A stretch of DNA of 55,289 nt from Ardenticatenaceae bacterium (GTDB lineage: Bacteria; Chloroflexota; Anaerolineae; Promineifilales; Promineifilaceae). This document shows positions 24,905 to 33,920 of this stretch, piece by piece; position 1 is the stretch's first letter; each line of letters begins with the position of its first letter. Location: NCBI GenBank assembly GCA_020634415.1, contig JACKBT010000031.1:1-55289 (forward strand), read 5' to 3'. Position numbers and translations under genes: made by a program. Under the pieces are notes generated by a model. The model had not been told where the DNA came from. It worked only from the letters and a program-made list of their open reading frames with translations, and ran no database searches.

Positions 24905-27256
24905 CTACCCATCCACCCGCGCCCAGGCCAAAACCGTTACCCCGCCCCGGCTCACCTGCCCGGTGACGAGGTTGAGGTTGGGGTCAATCTCCACCACGGG
25001 GATGGGCTGCCAGATTTGCAAATGACGATTAAATTGCAGCATGTACAGTTCCTGCCGCTCATCGTCTATGTTCAGGCGGTCAATGTCGCGCTGGCTGTAG
25101 GCCATCGTCACATAGACGGGGTTGAGCAGCGGGCCATCACCGGGCGCGGGCGGCGGGCAGTCGCCCGCCTGGTTGGGCAGAATGATGTCCAAATCGAGCG
25201 GTGTGCCAATTACGCCTTCGACCACGGTGACGGGATTGATGGTGACGTAACCCAGGCTGGTGGTGAGAGCGTCGTGGTCGGCGGCTTGCATGGCGATGAC
25301 GTGGTTGCAGCCCCGTTCACCGTCAATGGCAACGGCCGTATTGACCGCCACCGCGCCATCAGCCAGAGGCGCATCACCAAAGATGTGGCCGGGGCCAACG
25401 CCGCCGCTTACCTGCACCCAGCGCGTTAGCTGCCCCACCCCAGGCGCAGCCACATGTACATAGCTAAACAAGGGCAGTTCGGCCTGGCCGGCCAATGGCT
25501 TGAAGAAGCCGCTCCATTTGCCCACACCCATCGCTGCCATTTCCAGGCGCCATTCTGCGGCACAGCCAACGGCCGTATCTGGCACACACAACTGCAAAAC
25601 GGGTGGATCGAGAGCCAGTTCGGGCAGATAGTTGAGGCTGGTCAACTGCACGCGCATACCCGTAAGCAGCGTATCGGTGAAATAGTAGGTCGCGTCCAGG
25701 CTCATTTGCCAATCCTGGGCAACGGCCGTTGCCACTTGCCCCTCAAAAATAGGCGGCACAATCTGGTTGGGCGCGGGGTAGATATAACGGCCACTGGGGA
25801 AATCGGCCCCGTCCACCGTCTCATACTGCTCCACAATCACCCGCAGCCGGTCGTTGGGCAAAACACCCAACAGATCAAGATCACCAGGGAATTGGGGCGC
25901 GGCGGGGTCGCCGAAGACACGCCCTTGCCGCAAGATGAAGCCCTCACGCTGCACATACACATCAGACGGCATCACATCGGTGATGGCGACGGGGACAGTG
26001 AGCTGTACGCCCACTGTTGGTTCGATGGGGTCTGCCGCAGCTTCACCCCCCACCGCAATTTGGGGCAGGTACAGGGTATGGCCGGGGGTGCGGTTGAAGA
26101 GGAAGTCGGCCAGACCAGGGCCATTGCCGGGGTCGGGCAGGCCATTGGGCACAGCCAGGGCAAAAGCCGAGTTCAGGTTTTGGATGGTGCCCCACTTGCC
26201 CAATGTCTCCCAATCAGACAGGCCATGCCCCACCGCCTGCCAGGTCACATCACAGCCATCTACTGGCGGCGTGAGATGATCGGGGTGCCACAGTTCGCTG
26301 CTGCTGTAGTGCCAATCCATGATGCTGGCATTGCTGCTGTCTGTGGCCGGGTTCTGGTTGCTGTCGTCGGTGCAGTCGGTGGGCTGGCCTTCTTTGCCCT
26401 GGTAGGCATCAAACAGGAAGAGGGCGTAATGTGCCCATTCGTGTACGAGGGTGCGATAGGCATCGGCGGTGGCCCAATTGTTGGTGGGGTCGGCGGCATC
26501 ACCAAAGCGATCCCAACCGCGCCCCAGCAGGATGTGGGCAGGGGTGAAGTGGTGCTGCAAGCCTGTGGCGGAGGTGTAATCGGTGGGCTTGTCAACGATG
26601 CCGCCGACGTAGGCCGACGGCCGATAATCGTTGGCGGCTAAAAATTGCATGTCGGCGCTGTTCCAGTAATCGCCGCCGGTGTGGAGGGTGACGGGGCCAA
26701 AAGCCATCTGCCCGTCGGTGATGTCGTAGAGGTAAGCGGAGGCTTGTTTGAGGCCAAATTGGAGGCGGCGTAGGTAGGTGCTGTCGGGGGCAGGTTCCCA
26801 GGCGAGGCTGGCGACGAGGTTGTAAAGGACGAGTTCCCACTCTTCATTGATGAAGATGTTGCCGCTGGTGGAGACGGGTGTGGTGCTGCCGGGCTGCCAA
26901 CTGGTGTTGTAAATCCAGTAGGCGGGGCCGTGATCGGCTTTGCCGGAGGGCTGTTCGTGGCGCAGGTGCAGGGCGGCGGCGTAGAGGCAGTCGGCGGGGA
27001 GGATGGTGGTGGAACGGCCGTCTGCGTCTGTTTCTACCAGCAAGTCATGGTTGGGTGGTGTATCCGGTGTATTGCTGTTGAAGCAGAGGACGCGCACGGT
27101 TGCGCCAGCGGGCAGGGGATTGGCCCCGGCCATGTCATGGACAAAGCGGGGCTGGATGGCACCGGCCGCCACGGTGGCGGGCGCGGCGGCAAGGGTGAAG
27201 AGCAAGAGGAGGATGGTGCTCATGAGCAGAGCAAGGGTGATGGTTTTTTTGAACAT
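24905..27256 (-). CDS. secreted CLCA-like metalloprotease
   Basis: From the ATG at 27256 (eight bases after AAGGAGAA) this is a 783-residue protein with a signal peptide (MFKKTITLALLMSTILLLLF). The centre carries VHEWAHYALFLFDAY with zinc ligands His272 and His276. The HEWAH-x7-FD-x-Y arrangement is the signature of the CLCA (calcium-activated chloride channel regulator) metallohydrolase domain, known mainly from animals, with bacterial relatives. A following DCTDDSNQN ... IMDWHYSS region fits the same fold. The C-terminal half is beta-rich, with a final IWQPIPVVEIDPNLNLVTG strand set. It probably acts outside the cell as a peptidase. An in-frame start at 27328 has no ribosome site and is rejected. 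Confidence 0.75.
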   Translation of the reverse strand: MFKKTITLALLMSTILLLLFTLAAAPATVAAGAIQPRFVHDMAGANPLPAGATVRVLCFNSNTPDTPPNHDLLVETDADGRSTTILPADCLYAAALHLRHEQPSGKADHGPAYWIYNTSWQPGSTTPVSTSGNIFINEEWELVLYNLVASLAWEPAPDSTYLRRLQFGLKQASAYLYDITDGQMAFGPVTLHTGGDYWNSADMQFLAANDYRPSAYVGGIVDKPTDYTSATGLQHHFTPAHILLGRGWDRFGDAADPTNNWATADAYRTLVHEWAHYALFLFDAYQGKEGQPTDCTDDSNQNPATDSSNASIMDWHYSSSELWHPDHLTPPVDGCDVTWQAVGHGLSDWETLGKWGTIQNLNSAFALAVPNGLPDPGNGPGLADFLFNRTPGHTLYLPQIAVGGEAAADPIEPTVGVQLTVPVAITDVMPSDVYVQREGFILRQGRVFGDPAAPQFPGDLDLLGVLPNDRLRVIVEQYETVDGADFPSGRYIYPAPNQIVPPIFEGQVATAVAQDWQMSLDATYYFTDTLLTGMRVQLTSLNYLPELALDPPVLQLCVPDTAVGCAAEWRLEMAAMGVGKWSGFFKPLAGQAELPLFSYVHVAAPGVGQLTRWVQVSGGVGPGHIFGDAPLADGAVAVNTAVAIDGERGCNHVIAMQAADHDALTTSLGYVTINPVTVVEGVIGTPLDLDIILPNQAGDCPPPAPGDGPLLNPVYVTMAYSQRDIDRLNIDDERQELYMLQFNRHLQIWQPIPVVEIDPNLNLVTGQVSRGGVTVLAWARVDG

Positions 27257-27472
27257 GGGGTTCTCCTTGATGGATGTGTACAACAGATTGCAGTATAGAC
27301 CAGATTTTACAAAATGGGGCAACCACATCCATTTGTCGTTTTATATAGGCGTGTTTGCCTTGTTTACGCTACAGTTTAAGGACGTATGCGCTGCCCAAAA
27401 CCTTTCCCTCGGGCGCAGCGTTGAACGGGGTTTGGGGCGCAAATTGGCATGGATAGATTAAGGAAAATAGAG

Positions 27473-28756
27473 ATGACGACTTTACGTATTCCTGGCTTGT
27501 GTTTGATGGATCATTTTTTTGAACTGCCGTTGGATTATGCTCGCCCACTAGGTGAGCAGGTTACGGTTTATGCGCGGGAGGTGGTGGCGGTGGGTAAGGA
27601 AACGGCCGATCTGCCCACGCTGCTCTTCCTCCAGGGCGGGCCAGGCGGCCCATCACCGCGCCCCTTTAACCGTTCTGGCTGGCTGGGGCGGGTGCTGCAA
27701 GAGTACCGGGTGATTTTGTTGGATCAGCGGGGGACGGGGTTGAGCAGCCCGGTGCATTACCAGACGCTGGCCCGCTTTGCCACGCCTCAGGCGCAGGCTG
27801 ACTATTTGCGCCATTTTCGCGCCGATAACATTGTGCGCGATGCGGAGCGTATTCGGCGGCAGTTGTTGGGGGATGAAAGATGGTCGGTTTTGGGGCAAAG
27901 TTATGGTGGTTTTTGCATTGCCACTTATCTCTCGTTGGCGCCGGAGGGGTTGAAGGAGGCGATGTTTACGGGGGGGCTGCCGCCCATTGGTGTGCCGATT
28001 GATGAGGTGTACCGGGCGACATATAAACGGGTGCGCACGCAAAACGGCCGTTTCTACGAACGATACCCCGGTGATGAGCAGCGGGTGCGGGATGTGGTGG
28101 ATTTTTTGCAGGAGCGGCCGACAACTTTGCCCGGTGGCGGCATCCTCTCGCCGCGCCGTTTGCAGCAGTTGGGGCAGGGCTTTGGCTCGGCGACGGGGTT
28201 GGAGACGGTTCATTTTTTGTTGGAGGAGGCGTTTGTAAACGGCCGTTCCGGGCCGGAACTCAATTACACTTTTCTGCACGATGTGGAGGCCATGCAGCCG
28301 TTTGAACTGCGCCCCATTTATGCCCTGCTGCACGAGGCGATTTACTGTGAAGGCCGTGCCTCGTGCTGGTCGGCGGAGCGGGTGCGGGCGGAGTACCCTG
28401 AGTTTGCTGTGCGCGATGACCAGCCTGTTTACTTCACGGGCGAGATGATTTATCCCTGGATGTTTGAGGAGTATCCGCATTTACGGCCGTTGCAAGAAAC
28501 GGCCGAAATCCTGGCGAATATCAGCGATTGGCCGGCGTTGTATGATGTGGCCCAGTTGCAGCAGAATGAAGTGCCGTGTGCAGCGGCCGTGTATTATGAT
28601 GATATGTATGTGGAGCGGGAGTTTTCGGAGCAAACGGCCGATCTCATCAAAGGCACACGCATCTGGGTCACCAATGAGTACGACCACAGCGGCCTGCGCA
28701 TGAATGGCGAAGTCATCATAGACAGGCTGCTCAAAATGCTAAAAGGGGAAATCTAA
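27473..28756 (+). CDS. alpha/beta hydrolase, proline iminopeptidase-like (S33)
   Basis: The protein has the S33 prolyl aminopeptidase pattern: LFLQGGPGGPSPRP (oxyanion hole), VILLDQRGTGLSSP, the nucleophile elbow GQSYGGF and a C-terminal NEYDHSGLR with the catalytic histidine. Such enzymes remove N-terminal proline or cleave small peptides; some relatives act on esters. Length (427 residues) is normal for the larger prolyl aminopeptidases. The ATG at 27473 is preceded by AGGAAAAT, while the in-frame ATG at 27449 lacks a ribosome site. No signal peptide, so cytoplasmic. AACGGCCGT sites near 28047 and 28240 mark local changes in codon style. Confidence 0.9.
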   Translation: MTTLRIPGLCLMDHFFELPLDYARPLGEQVTVYAREVVAVGKETADLPTLLFLQGGPGGPSPRPFNRSGWLGRVLQEYRVILLDQRGTGLSSPVHYQTLARFATPQAQADYLRHFRADNIVRDAERIRRQLLGDERWSVLGQSYGGFCIATYLSLAPEGLKEAMFTGGLPPIGVPIDEVYRATYKRVRTQNGRFYERYPGDEQRVRDVVDFLQERPTTLPGGGILSPRRLQQLGQGFGSATGLETVHFLLEEAFVNGRSGPELNYTFLHDVEAMQPFELRPIYALLHEAIYCEGRASCWSAERVRAEYPEFAVRDDQPVYFTGEMIYPWMFEEYPHLRPLQETAEILANISDWPALYDVAQLQQNEVPCAAAVYYDDMYVEREFSEQTADLIKGTRIWVTNEYDHSGLRMNGEVIIDRLLKMLKGEI

Positions 28757-28763
28757 AGAAAAA

Positions 28764-28790
28764 GGACTGAGCTGTTTTGCTCAGTCCTTT
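28764..28790. terminator. bidirectional terminator between the hydrolase and tRNA-Gln genes
   Basis: GGACTGAGC, loop TGTTTT, GCTCAGTCC. On the minus strand the stem is followed by TTTTTCTTT, suited to end the tRNA-Gln transcript. On the plus strand a shorter TTT follows the hydrolase gene. Confidence 0.8.
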
Positions 28791-28793
28791 CTG

Positions 28794-28865
28794 CTGTGGT
28801 GGTAGGATTCGAACCTACGAATGGCGGATTCAAAGTCCGCTGCCTTACCACTTGGCGACACCACA
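28794..28865 (-). tRNA. trnQ: tRNA-Gln (anticodon UUG)
   Basis: On the minus strand a 72-base cloverleaf can be drawn: acceptor TGTGGTG/CACCACA, D arm GCCAAGTGGTAAGGC, anticodon stem GCGGA/TCCGC with loop CTTTGAA (anticodon TTG), and T arm CGTAGGTTCGAATCCTACC. The discriminator base is G, as expected for glutamine tRNA. CCA is not encoded. A hairpin terminator follows directly. Confidence 0.97.
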
Positions 28866-29002
28866 AGGCGACGGAAATAGTAGCACAAGCCCTCCTAACT
28901 CGCAAACAAAATCTTAAACATTTAGCGAAGCCCGTTTGACAGGCCATTGGTCATTGATACACTCCTCATACTTGGAATTCTATTCACATATAGGAGGTGC
29001 AA

Positions 29003-29380
29003 ATGGGCACCGTTTTGTTTGTACATGTACGTTTGTCGAATACGATTTGGCTGTACTTTTTGGCAGTGGGTGTGTGGGGTTTGTGGCGGGCCATTCGCGG
29101 CCAGGGCATTGAGGCCAGCTATTTGGGTGCGTTGGTAATTGGGGAGGTGCTGTATGCGCTGCAAGGTGTGTTGGGTATTGTTTTGTGGGCGGGGGGATTA
29201 CTGACGGTGGCACGGCCGTTTATGCACGTTTTGTATGGCGCATTTGCCCTGGTTTTTATGCCCTTTGTCTATTTTGTCTGGCTGCAAAGTGATGATACGA
29301 ATCGGGGGCAGTGGGTGATGGCTTTGGTGACGCTGTTTCTGTTCGGCATTGCGCTGCGGGCCATCGGCACGGGTGTATGA
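29003..29380 (+). CDS. small four-helix membrane protein
   Basis: The ATG at 29003 follows AGGAGG with five bases spacing. The 125-residue product has four hydrophobic stretches (about 10-25, 42-63, 70-93 and 104-121) with little outside the membrane. I cannot name the family; the organisation resembles small cytochrome b561-like or DUF proteins, but no conserved heme histidines stand out. It is a single-gene unit between the tRNA and the alcohol dehydrogenase gene. Confidence 0.7.
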   Translation: MGTVLFVHVRLSNTIWLYFLAVGVWGLWRAIRGQGIEASYLGALVIGEVLYALQGVLGIVLWAGGLLTVARPFMHVLYGAFALVFMPFVYFVWLQSDDTNRGQWVMALVTLFLFGIALRAIGTGV

Positions 29381-29468
29381 TTTAACAATCATTTGGCAAC
29401 CCTGCCCGAATGGGTAGAATGGATTACGTAATCCACCCAATTATTTATTTTTAGTACAAGGAGATGTT

Positions 29469-30563
29469 ATGACAGTAAAAGCACGAGGAGCGATTGCCCG
29501 AATTCCCGATGCCCCAGTGGTCATTGAGGAGTTTACTTTAGACGATCCCGGCCCCCACGATGTGGTGGTGAAGATTTTGGCCTCTGGCGTGTGCCACACT
29601 GATTTAGGCTTGAAGACAGGCACCTATGGCACGGATGGTTTTCCTTTTTTGCTGGGCCATGAGGGGGCCGGGGTGGTACAGGAGGTGGGAACGGCCGTTA
29701 CCCGCGTCCAGGTTGGCGATCATGTCATGCTCAACTGGCGCGCCCCCTGCGGCGAATGCCGCTTCTGCCTCAAAGGGCAGCACAACTACTGCGCCTCCAG
29801 CCTCAACGCCCAAAACAAAATGCGCGACAAAGACGGCAATCCCTTCAACGCCGCCCTCGGCATTGGCACCTTCTGCACCCACACCCTCGTCCACGAAGTG
29901 CAATGCGTCAAATACGATCCGTCCCTGTCTGCCCCGGCCATGTCTCTCATCGGCTGCGGCGTGATGACCGGTGTCGGGGCTGCCCTTTATTCGGCCGATG
30001 TGCAGCAAGGCACCAGTGTGGCCGTCTTCGGCTGCGGCGGCGTGGGCGACAGCGTCATTCAAGGAGCCAAAATCGCCGGCGCTACCACCATCATCGCCGT
30101 AGATATTGATCCACAAAAACTGGAGTGGGCCAAAGGGTTTGGGGCCACCCATACCGTCAACGCTAGTGAGGGCGATCCTGTGGCGGCCATTAAAGAGATA
30201 ACCAATGGTCATGGTGTCAATTACTCCTTTGAAGCCGTTGGCATTACTAAGACATTGGAGCAAGCCCTCTTCTGCCGCGATTTGGCGGGTACGTGCGTGC
30301 TTATTGGTGTGCCGGGGCCAGGGCCGCGCCTGGATATGGAGATTCAACGCTTCTTTGACTTGGGTGGCAGCTTAACCGTCTCCTGGTATGGTAACTGCAT
30401 CCCTGCCCGCGATTTCCCCATTTTGGCTGATTGGTATCGCCAGGGCAAACTTGATTTGGATGGCTTGGTTAGTCGCACCATCAGTCTGGAAGAGACAGAA
30501 GAAGCCTTTAATGCCATGAAACGCGGCGAAACATTGCGTTCAGTCATCGTCTTTAACGACTAA
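29469..30563 (+). CDS. Zn-dependent alcohol dehydrogenase, S-(hydroxymethyl)mycothiol dehydrogenase-type
   Basis: A class III-like medium-chain alcohol dehydrogenase of 364 residues. Catalytic zinc ligands are Cys42 (GVCHTDL), His64-Glu65 (GHEGAG) and a later Cys in IGCGVMTG. The structural zinc site is CGECRFCLKGQHNYC (Cys94, 97, 100, 108). The NAD loop is FGCGGVGDS. LNWRAPCGEC, ALGIGTF and NAQNKM closely recall the mycothiol-dependent formaldehyde dehydrogenase branch, although Chloroflexota are not known to make mycothiol, so the true cofactor or substrate is open. Likely role: NAD-dependent oxidation of an alcohol or a thiol adduct of formaldehyde. AAGGAG precedes the ATG. At 29692 an AACGGCCGTT site separates G-rich from C-rich coding sequence. 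Confidence 0.88.
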   Translation: MTVKARGAIARIPDAPVVIEEFTLDDPGPHDVVVKILASGVCHTDLGLKTGTYGTDGFPFLLGHEGAGVVQEVGTAVTRVQVGDHVMLNWRAPCGECRFCLKGQHNYCASSLNAQNKMRDKDGNPFNAALGIGTFCTHTLVHEVQCVKYDPSLSAPAMSLIGCGVMTGVGAALYSADVQQGTSVAVFGCGGVGDSVIQGAKIAGATTIIAVDIDPQKLEWAKGFGATHTVNASEGDPVAAIKEITNGHGVNYSFEAVGITKTLEQALFCRDLAGTCVLIGVPGPGPRLDMEIQRFFDLGGSLTVSWYGNCIPARDFPILADWYRQGKLDLDGLVSRTISLEETEEAFNAMKRGETLRSVIVFND

Positions 30564-30590
30564 GTTGACAAAATTCCTGATGATTAATGA

Positions 30591-30625
30591 ATGGCGTAAC
30601 CTATCTTGTTACGCCATTTTCTTTT
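30591..30625 (+). terminator. terminator after the alcohol dehydrogenase gene
   Basis: ATGGCGTAAC, loop CTATCTT, GTTACGCCAT followed by TTTCTTTT. It ends the dehydrogenase transcript just before the M42 peptidase gene. Confidence 0.85.
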
Positions 30626-30635
30626 GAGTGTGACT

Positions 30636-31673
30636 ATGTTCCCTCTGATTAAAAGGTTGACCGAACTGAGTGGGCCGGTTGGGCAAGAGGCAGCGGTTCT
30701 GGATGTCATTGAACAGTTGTGGCGGGAGTATGGGGCCGAGGTAGAGCGTACCCGCATTGGCAATATTGTGGCGCGAGTGGGAGGGAGTGGCCCCAAGGTG
30801 GCCCTTGTTGCTCATGCCGATGAGTTGTGCTATCTGGTGCGGGCCATTGATGCGGATGGTTTTTTATATCTGGCGAATGGGCAAGGCTGGGATCGTACCA
30901 TTAGCCTGCGCGACACGTTTACGCTGGGGCAGCGGGTGCGTATATTAGCCCGTTCCGGTGTCATTCCAGGTGTCATTAGCACGGTGACAGGCCATTTAGC
31001 CACCATGGCCCTGCCGGAGCCGAGGGAGTTGACCTGGAATGATTTTTGGGTGGACACGGGCTTGTCCCGCGAGGAGCTTTTGGCGCGGGGGGTGACACCG
31101 GGGACGAGGGTGGTTTGGGAGGCCACGACTGAGCAGTTTGGCAATCATGTGGTGGGCAAGGCGCTGGATGATCGGGTGCCGTTGGCGGTGTTGACTGAGG
31201 TTTTGCGGCGGGTAACGGCCGTTGAACTAGGCTGTGAATTAACGTTGGTTTGCACCGTGCAGGAGGAGGTGGGCACAGTGGGCGCGGCCGCTTTAATGGC
31301 GCGGGAGCAGTTTGAGGCCATGATCGCGGTGGAGATTGGTCTAGCAAGTGACATTCCTGGTGTCAATGATCATGTTGTGCCTCTGCGGTTGGGGGCTGGC
31401 CCTGTGCTGGTGCATAAGGATTCGCTGGTGCATTATGATTATGCCCTGACGGCTCGTTTGGAACAGGTGGCGGACGAAGCACACATTCCCATTCAACATG
31501 CGGTGTTTAGCTCGTTTGGCAGCGATGGAAATGCCTTTATGCGGGCCGATGTGCCGGCGGCGTTGGTGGCTTTCCCCACTCGTTACACGCATTCACCTTT
31601 TGAGATGGGGCATTTAGGCGATATTGAGCAGTTGGTGGCCTGGTTGTGCGCTTTTTGTAAAAGAGGTGCATAA
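30636..31673 (+). CDS. M42 family metallopeptidase
   Basis: The protein of 345 residues from the ATG at 30636 is an M42 (glutamyl-aminopeptidase/FrvX-type) aminopeptidase, usually a dodecameric cytoplasmic enzyme that trims peptides. Metal and catalytic motifs are visible: ALVAHADE (His60, Asp62), KALDDRV (bridging Asp), TVQEEVG (catalytic Glu pair), VEIG and the C-terminal TRYTHSPFEM (His ligand). An in-frame TTG start at 30606 falls within the preceding terminator and is rejected. No strong ribosome site is visible before 30636. Confidence 0.93.
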   Translation: MFPLIKRLTELSGPVGQEAAVLDVIEQLWREYGAEVERTRIGNIVARVGGSGPKVALVAHADELCYLVRAIDADGFLYLANGQGWDRTISLRDTFTLGQRVRILARSGVIPGVISTVTGHLATMALPEPRELTWNDFWVDTGLSREELLARGVTPGTRVVWEATTEQFGNHVVGKALDDRVPLAVLTEVLRRVTAVELGCELTLVCTVQEEVGTVGAAALMAREQFEAMIAVEIGLASDIPGVNDHVVPLRLGAGPVLVHKDSLVHYDYALTARLEQVADEAHIPIQHAVFSSFGSDGNAFMRADVPAALVAFPTRYTHSPFEMGHLGDIEQLVAWLCAFCKRGA

Positions 31674-31702
31674 CAAGACGTACCATTTTCTGGAGGTATA
31701 CC

Positions 31703-31981
31703 ATGCAACAATGGGAATATTTAACACGATTTTTGGAGGCTGATGTCAATAATCAGCCAGTGGATTCGATTTATAGTGAGTTGGTGGATGGGGAGAGTCT
31801 GCCGCGTTATTCGCCTTTAGCCATGATTCCTGAACTCAACCAATTGGGGGAGAAGGGGTGGGAGCTGGTGCATATGCAGCCGGTGGTGATTGGGCGGAAT
31901 CATGATGTGCTGATGCTTGAGGGGGGCGGGATGAAGCGGTGGGCGATGACTTATTTTTGTGTGTTTAAGCGGCCGGCCTAA
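31703..31981 (+). CDS. DUF4177-like small protein
   Basis: A 92-residue protein with the familiar pattern of small DUF4177-type proteins: an N-terminal QWEYLTRFL, a central LNQLGEKGWELVHMQP and a C-terminal strand (AMTYFCVFKRP). The family is short, cytoplasmic and of unknown role. A TGGAGG site lies before the ATG. Its stop overlaps the stop of the convergent cutC gene by four bases. Confidence 0.75.
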   Translation: MQQWEYLTRFLEADVNNQPVDSIYSELVDGESLPRYSPLAMIPELNQLGEKGWELVHMQPVVIGRNHDVLMLEGGGMKRWAMTYFCVFKRPA

Positions 31982-32718
31982 GGAGGCTGGATGGCTGCCA
32001 CAATTTGGCGCACAAGGGAGGCGGAGACCTGACGGATGGTATTGTCGTCGTCGGTTGTGCCCATGTGAACGGCCGTTTCCCCCCGCATCCCTCTCCCCTT
32101 TACCACTTCCGTACAGGCGGAACCCACGTGGATTTCGTGAATGCCAGTGGCGGCTAACAACGCGGCGGCATTGCTGGCGTTGACCCCGCTGCCGGTCATG
32201 ATGTGGAGACGGCCGTTTGCCCTAGCCTGCAACTCCCTAATCAACCCCCGCCCTTCCCAGGCCGTGGCCCGTTGGCCCGAAGTCAGCAGCCGGTCTACAC
32301 CAAGAGCCAGCAAATCATCTAGAGCCGCCAGCGGATCAACAGCCACGTCGAAGGCGCGGTGGAAGGTAACGGATAGGGGTCGAGCCAACTTAATGAGTTC
32401 TCTGGTACGTTCCATATCTACATGACCTTGTGGCGTGAGCAGGCCGAAAACGACACCATTGGCTTGCAGGGAAACAGCCCCAGCCACATCCCGCCGCATT
32501 ACCTCAAATTCCAAATCTGAATAGCAAAAATCGCCGCCACGTGGGCGAATCATCACGTGAATAGGAATGGACAGCTTTTCCCGCACCAGCGCAATGGTTC
32601 CCCAACTGGGGGTTGTGCCCCCTTCACCCAGGTTTTCACACAGCTCAATACGACTCGCACCGCCAGCTTGGGCGGAAACGGCCGATTCAACACCAGCCAA
32701 ACAAACTTCAACAACCAT
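31978..32718 (-). CDS. cutC: CutC family protein (copper homeostasis)
   Basis: The 246-residue TIM-barrel protein matches CutC over its entire length: VEVCLAGVESA, RIELCENLGEGGTTPS, IHVMIRPRGGDFCYS, FHRAFDV and RLLTSGQRATAWEG. CutC was linked to copper tolerance, but its enzymatic role is unresolved. I choose the ATG at 32718 (MVVEVCLAG); the ORF's TTG four codons upstream is less likely. The GC-rich codon choice changes at ACGGCCGTTT sites near 32069 and 32211. Confidence 0.92.
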   Translation of the reverse strand: MVVEVCLAGVESAVSAQAGGASRIELCENLGEGGTTPSWGTIALVREKLSIPIHVMIRPRGGDFCYSDLEFEVMRRDVAGAVSLQANGVVFGLLTPQGHVDMERTRELIKLARPLSVTFHRAFDVAVDPLAALDDLLALGVDRLLTSGQRATAWEGRGLIRELQARANGRLHIMTGSGVNASNAAALLAATGIHEIHVGSACTEVVKGRGMRGETAVHMGTTDDDNTIRQVSASLVRQIVAAIQPP

Positions 32719-32728
32719 AACAATTGAC

Positions 32729-32753
32729 AATGGTCAATAGGCCATTGACCATT
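32729..32753. repeat. 10-base inverted repeat upstream of cutC
   Basis: AATGGTCAAT (32729-32738) and ATTGACCATT (32744-32753) are exact inverted copies separated by AGGCC. The repeat lies 11 bases upstream of the cutC start in the 219-base divergent spacer between cutC and the carbamate kinase gene. It could be an operator or a hairpin; function unknown. Confidence 0.5.
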
Positions 32754-32860
32754 GATTATTTGCTGCACCTCCATTTCACCCACCAACCCCAACTATATCG
32801 GGCTTCCCGATTTGTGACGATTGTCATATTGATCTAGTTGTTTTCAGCAGGGTTGTACAG

Positions 32861-32889
32861 TTGCCCATGCTTTAGGGCTGTTGTATGAT
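32861..32889 (+). promoter_or_regulatory. candidate promoter of the carbamate kinase gene
   Basis: TTGCCC (32861-32866), a 17-base spacer and TATGAT (32884-32889) fit a sigma-70-like promoter. The start codon follows at 32938. The rest of the spacer 32754-32937 shows nothing else I can name. Confidence 0.45.
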
Positions 32890-32937
32890 CACCCGTCATA
32901 CCCACTATTATCCTCATCGTCTTGGCAAGAGGCATTT

Positions 32938-33906
32938 ATGAATCGCACAGCGCTTATTGCTATCGGTGGCAACTCCCTAATCACCGACAAAAATCATCCC
33001 GATATTCCCCACCAATGGGATGCCGTTCGGGAAACATGCAAACATTTAGCCTATATGGTTCAGGAAGGCTGGAATCTGGTGATTACGCATGGCAATGGGC
33101 CACAGGTTGGCTACATTTTGCGGCGCAATGAACTGGCAGCCGAGCAGGTTCACATGACCCCGCTAGATTTGATCGTGGCTGATACGCAAGGTTCCATTGG
33201 TTACATGCTGCAACAAGCATTGAGTAATGAACTGCACAGCCGAGGCATCAAAAAACCTGTGGTTTCCATTGTGACCCAGGTTTTGGTGAAACGAAAAGAC
33301 CCGGCTTTTGAGAACCCCACCAAGCCGATTGGCGGCTTTATGAGCGAGGCAGAGGCGCGGCTGTTTGAGGCGCAGGGCTGGCGTGTGGTGGAAGATGCGG
33401 GGCGGGGCTGGCGGCGCGTGGTGGCTTCACCCAAACCGCGGCGCATCATTGAAAGGGAAGCCATTCGCCACTTAATTAAGGCAGGGTCTATTGTTATTGC
33501 TGTTGGGGGCGGTGGCATTCCTGTGGTGCAAAATCCGCATGGCGAACTGCGTGAGCTGCAGGGTGTGTATGCGGTGATTGACAAGGATTTGGCGAGCGGT
33601 TTGTTGGCCGCTGAGTTAGGGGTGGATTTGCTGTTGATTTCGACAGGGGTGGAGAGGGTGTCGCTGAATTTTAATACGCCGCAGCAGCAAGATTTGGCAC
33701 ACGTTACACCGAATCAATTGGCACAATTTGTGGAGGAAGGGCATTTTGCCCCAGGCAGTATGCTGCCCAAGGTGCAAGCTGTGCTGGATTTTGTGCAGAA
33801 AACGGGTCATCAGGCTCTTATTACGCATCCGGCGTATATTGATCGGGCTTTGCATGGTGAGACGGGAACTTGGATTGGGCCAGCCAGTAAACAGGTGAGA
33901 GCGTAG
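32938..33906 (+). CDS. arcC: carbamate kinase
   Basis: Carbamate kinase makes ATP and carbamate from carbamoyl phosphate and ADP, the last step in arginine, agmatine, allantoin or creatinine fermentation. The 322-residue product has the family landmarks: IAIGGNSLI, ITHGNGPQVGYILRR, KPIGGFMSE, GWRRVVASPKP, AVGGGGIPV and VIDKDLASGLLA. The ATG at 32938 is chosen; 19 extra residues from 32881 would be unlike the family and would include the promoter. No arcA or arcB gene is near, so carbamoyl phosphate probably comes from another route. It is followed by the M50-like gene 15 bases later. Confidence 0.95.
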   Translation: MNRTALIAIGGNSLITDKNHPDIPHQWDAVRETCKHLAYMVQEGWNLVITHGNGPQVGYILRRNELAAEQVHMTPLDLIVADTQGSIGYMLQQALSNELHSRGIKKPVVSIVTQVLVKRKDPAFENPTKPIGGFMSEAEARLFEAQGWRVVEDAGRGWRRVVASPKPRRIIEREAIRHLIKAGSIVIAVGGGGIPVVQNPHGELRELQGVYAVIDKDLASGLLAAELGVDLLLISTGVERVSLNFNTPQQQDLAHVTPNQLAQFVEEGHFAPGSMLPKVQAVLDFVQKTGHQALITHPAYIDRALHGETGTWIGPASKQVRA

Positions 33907-33920
33907 GTTGGCAAACCATT

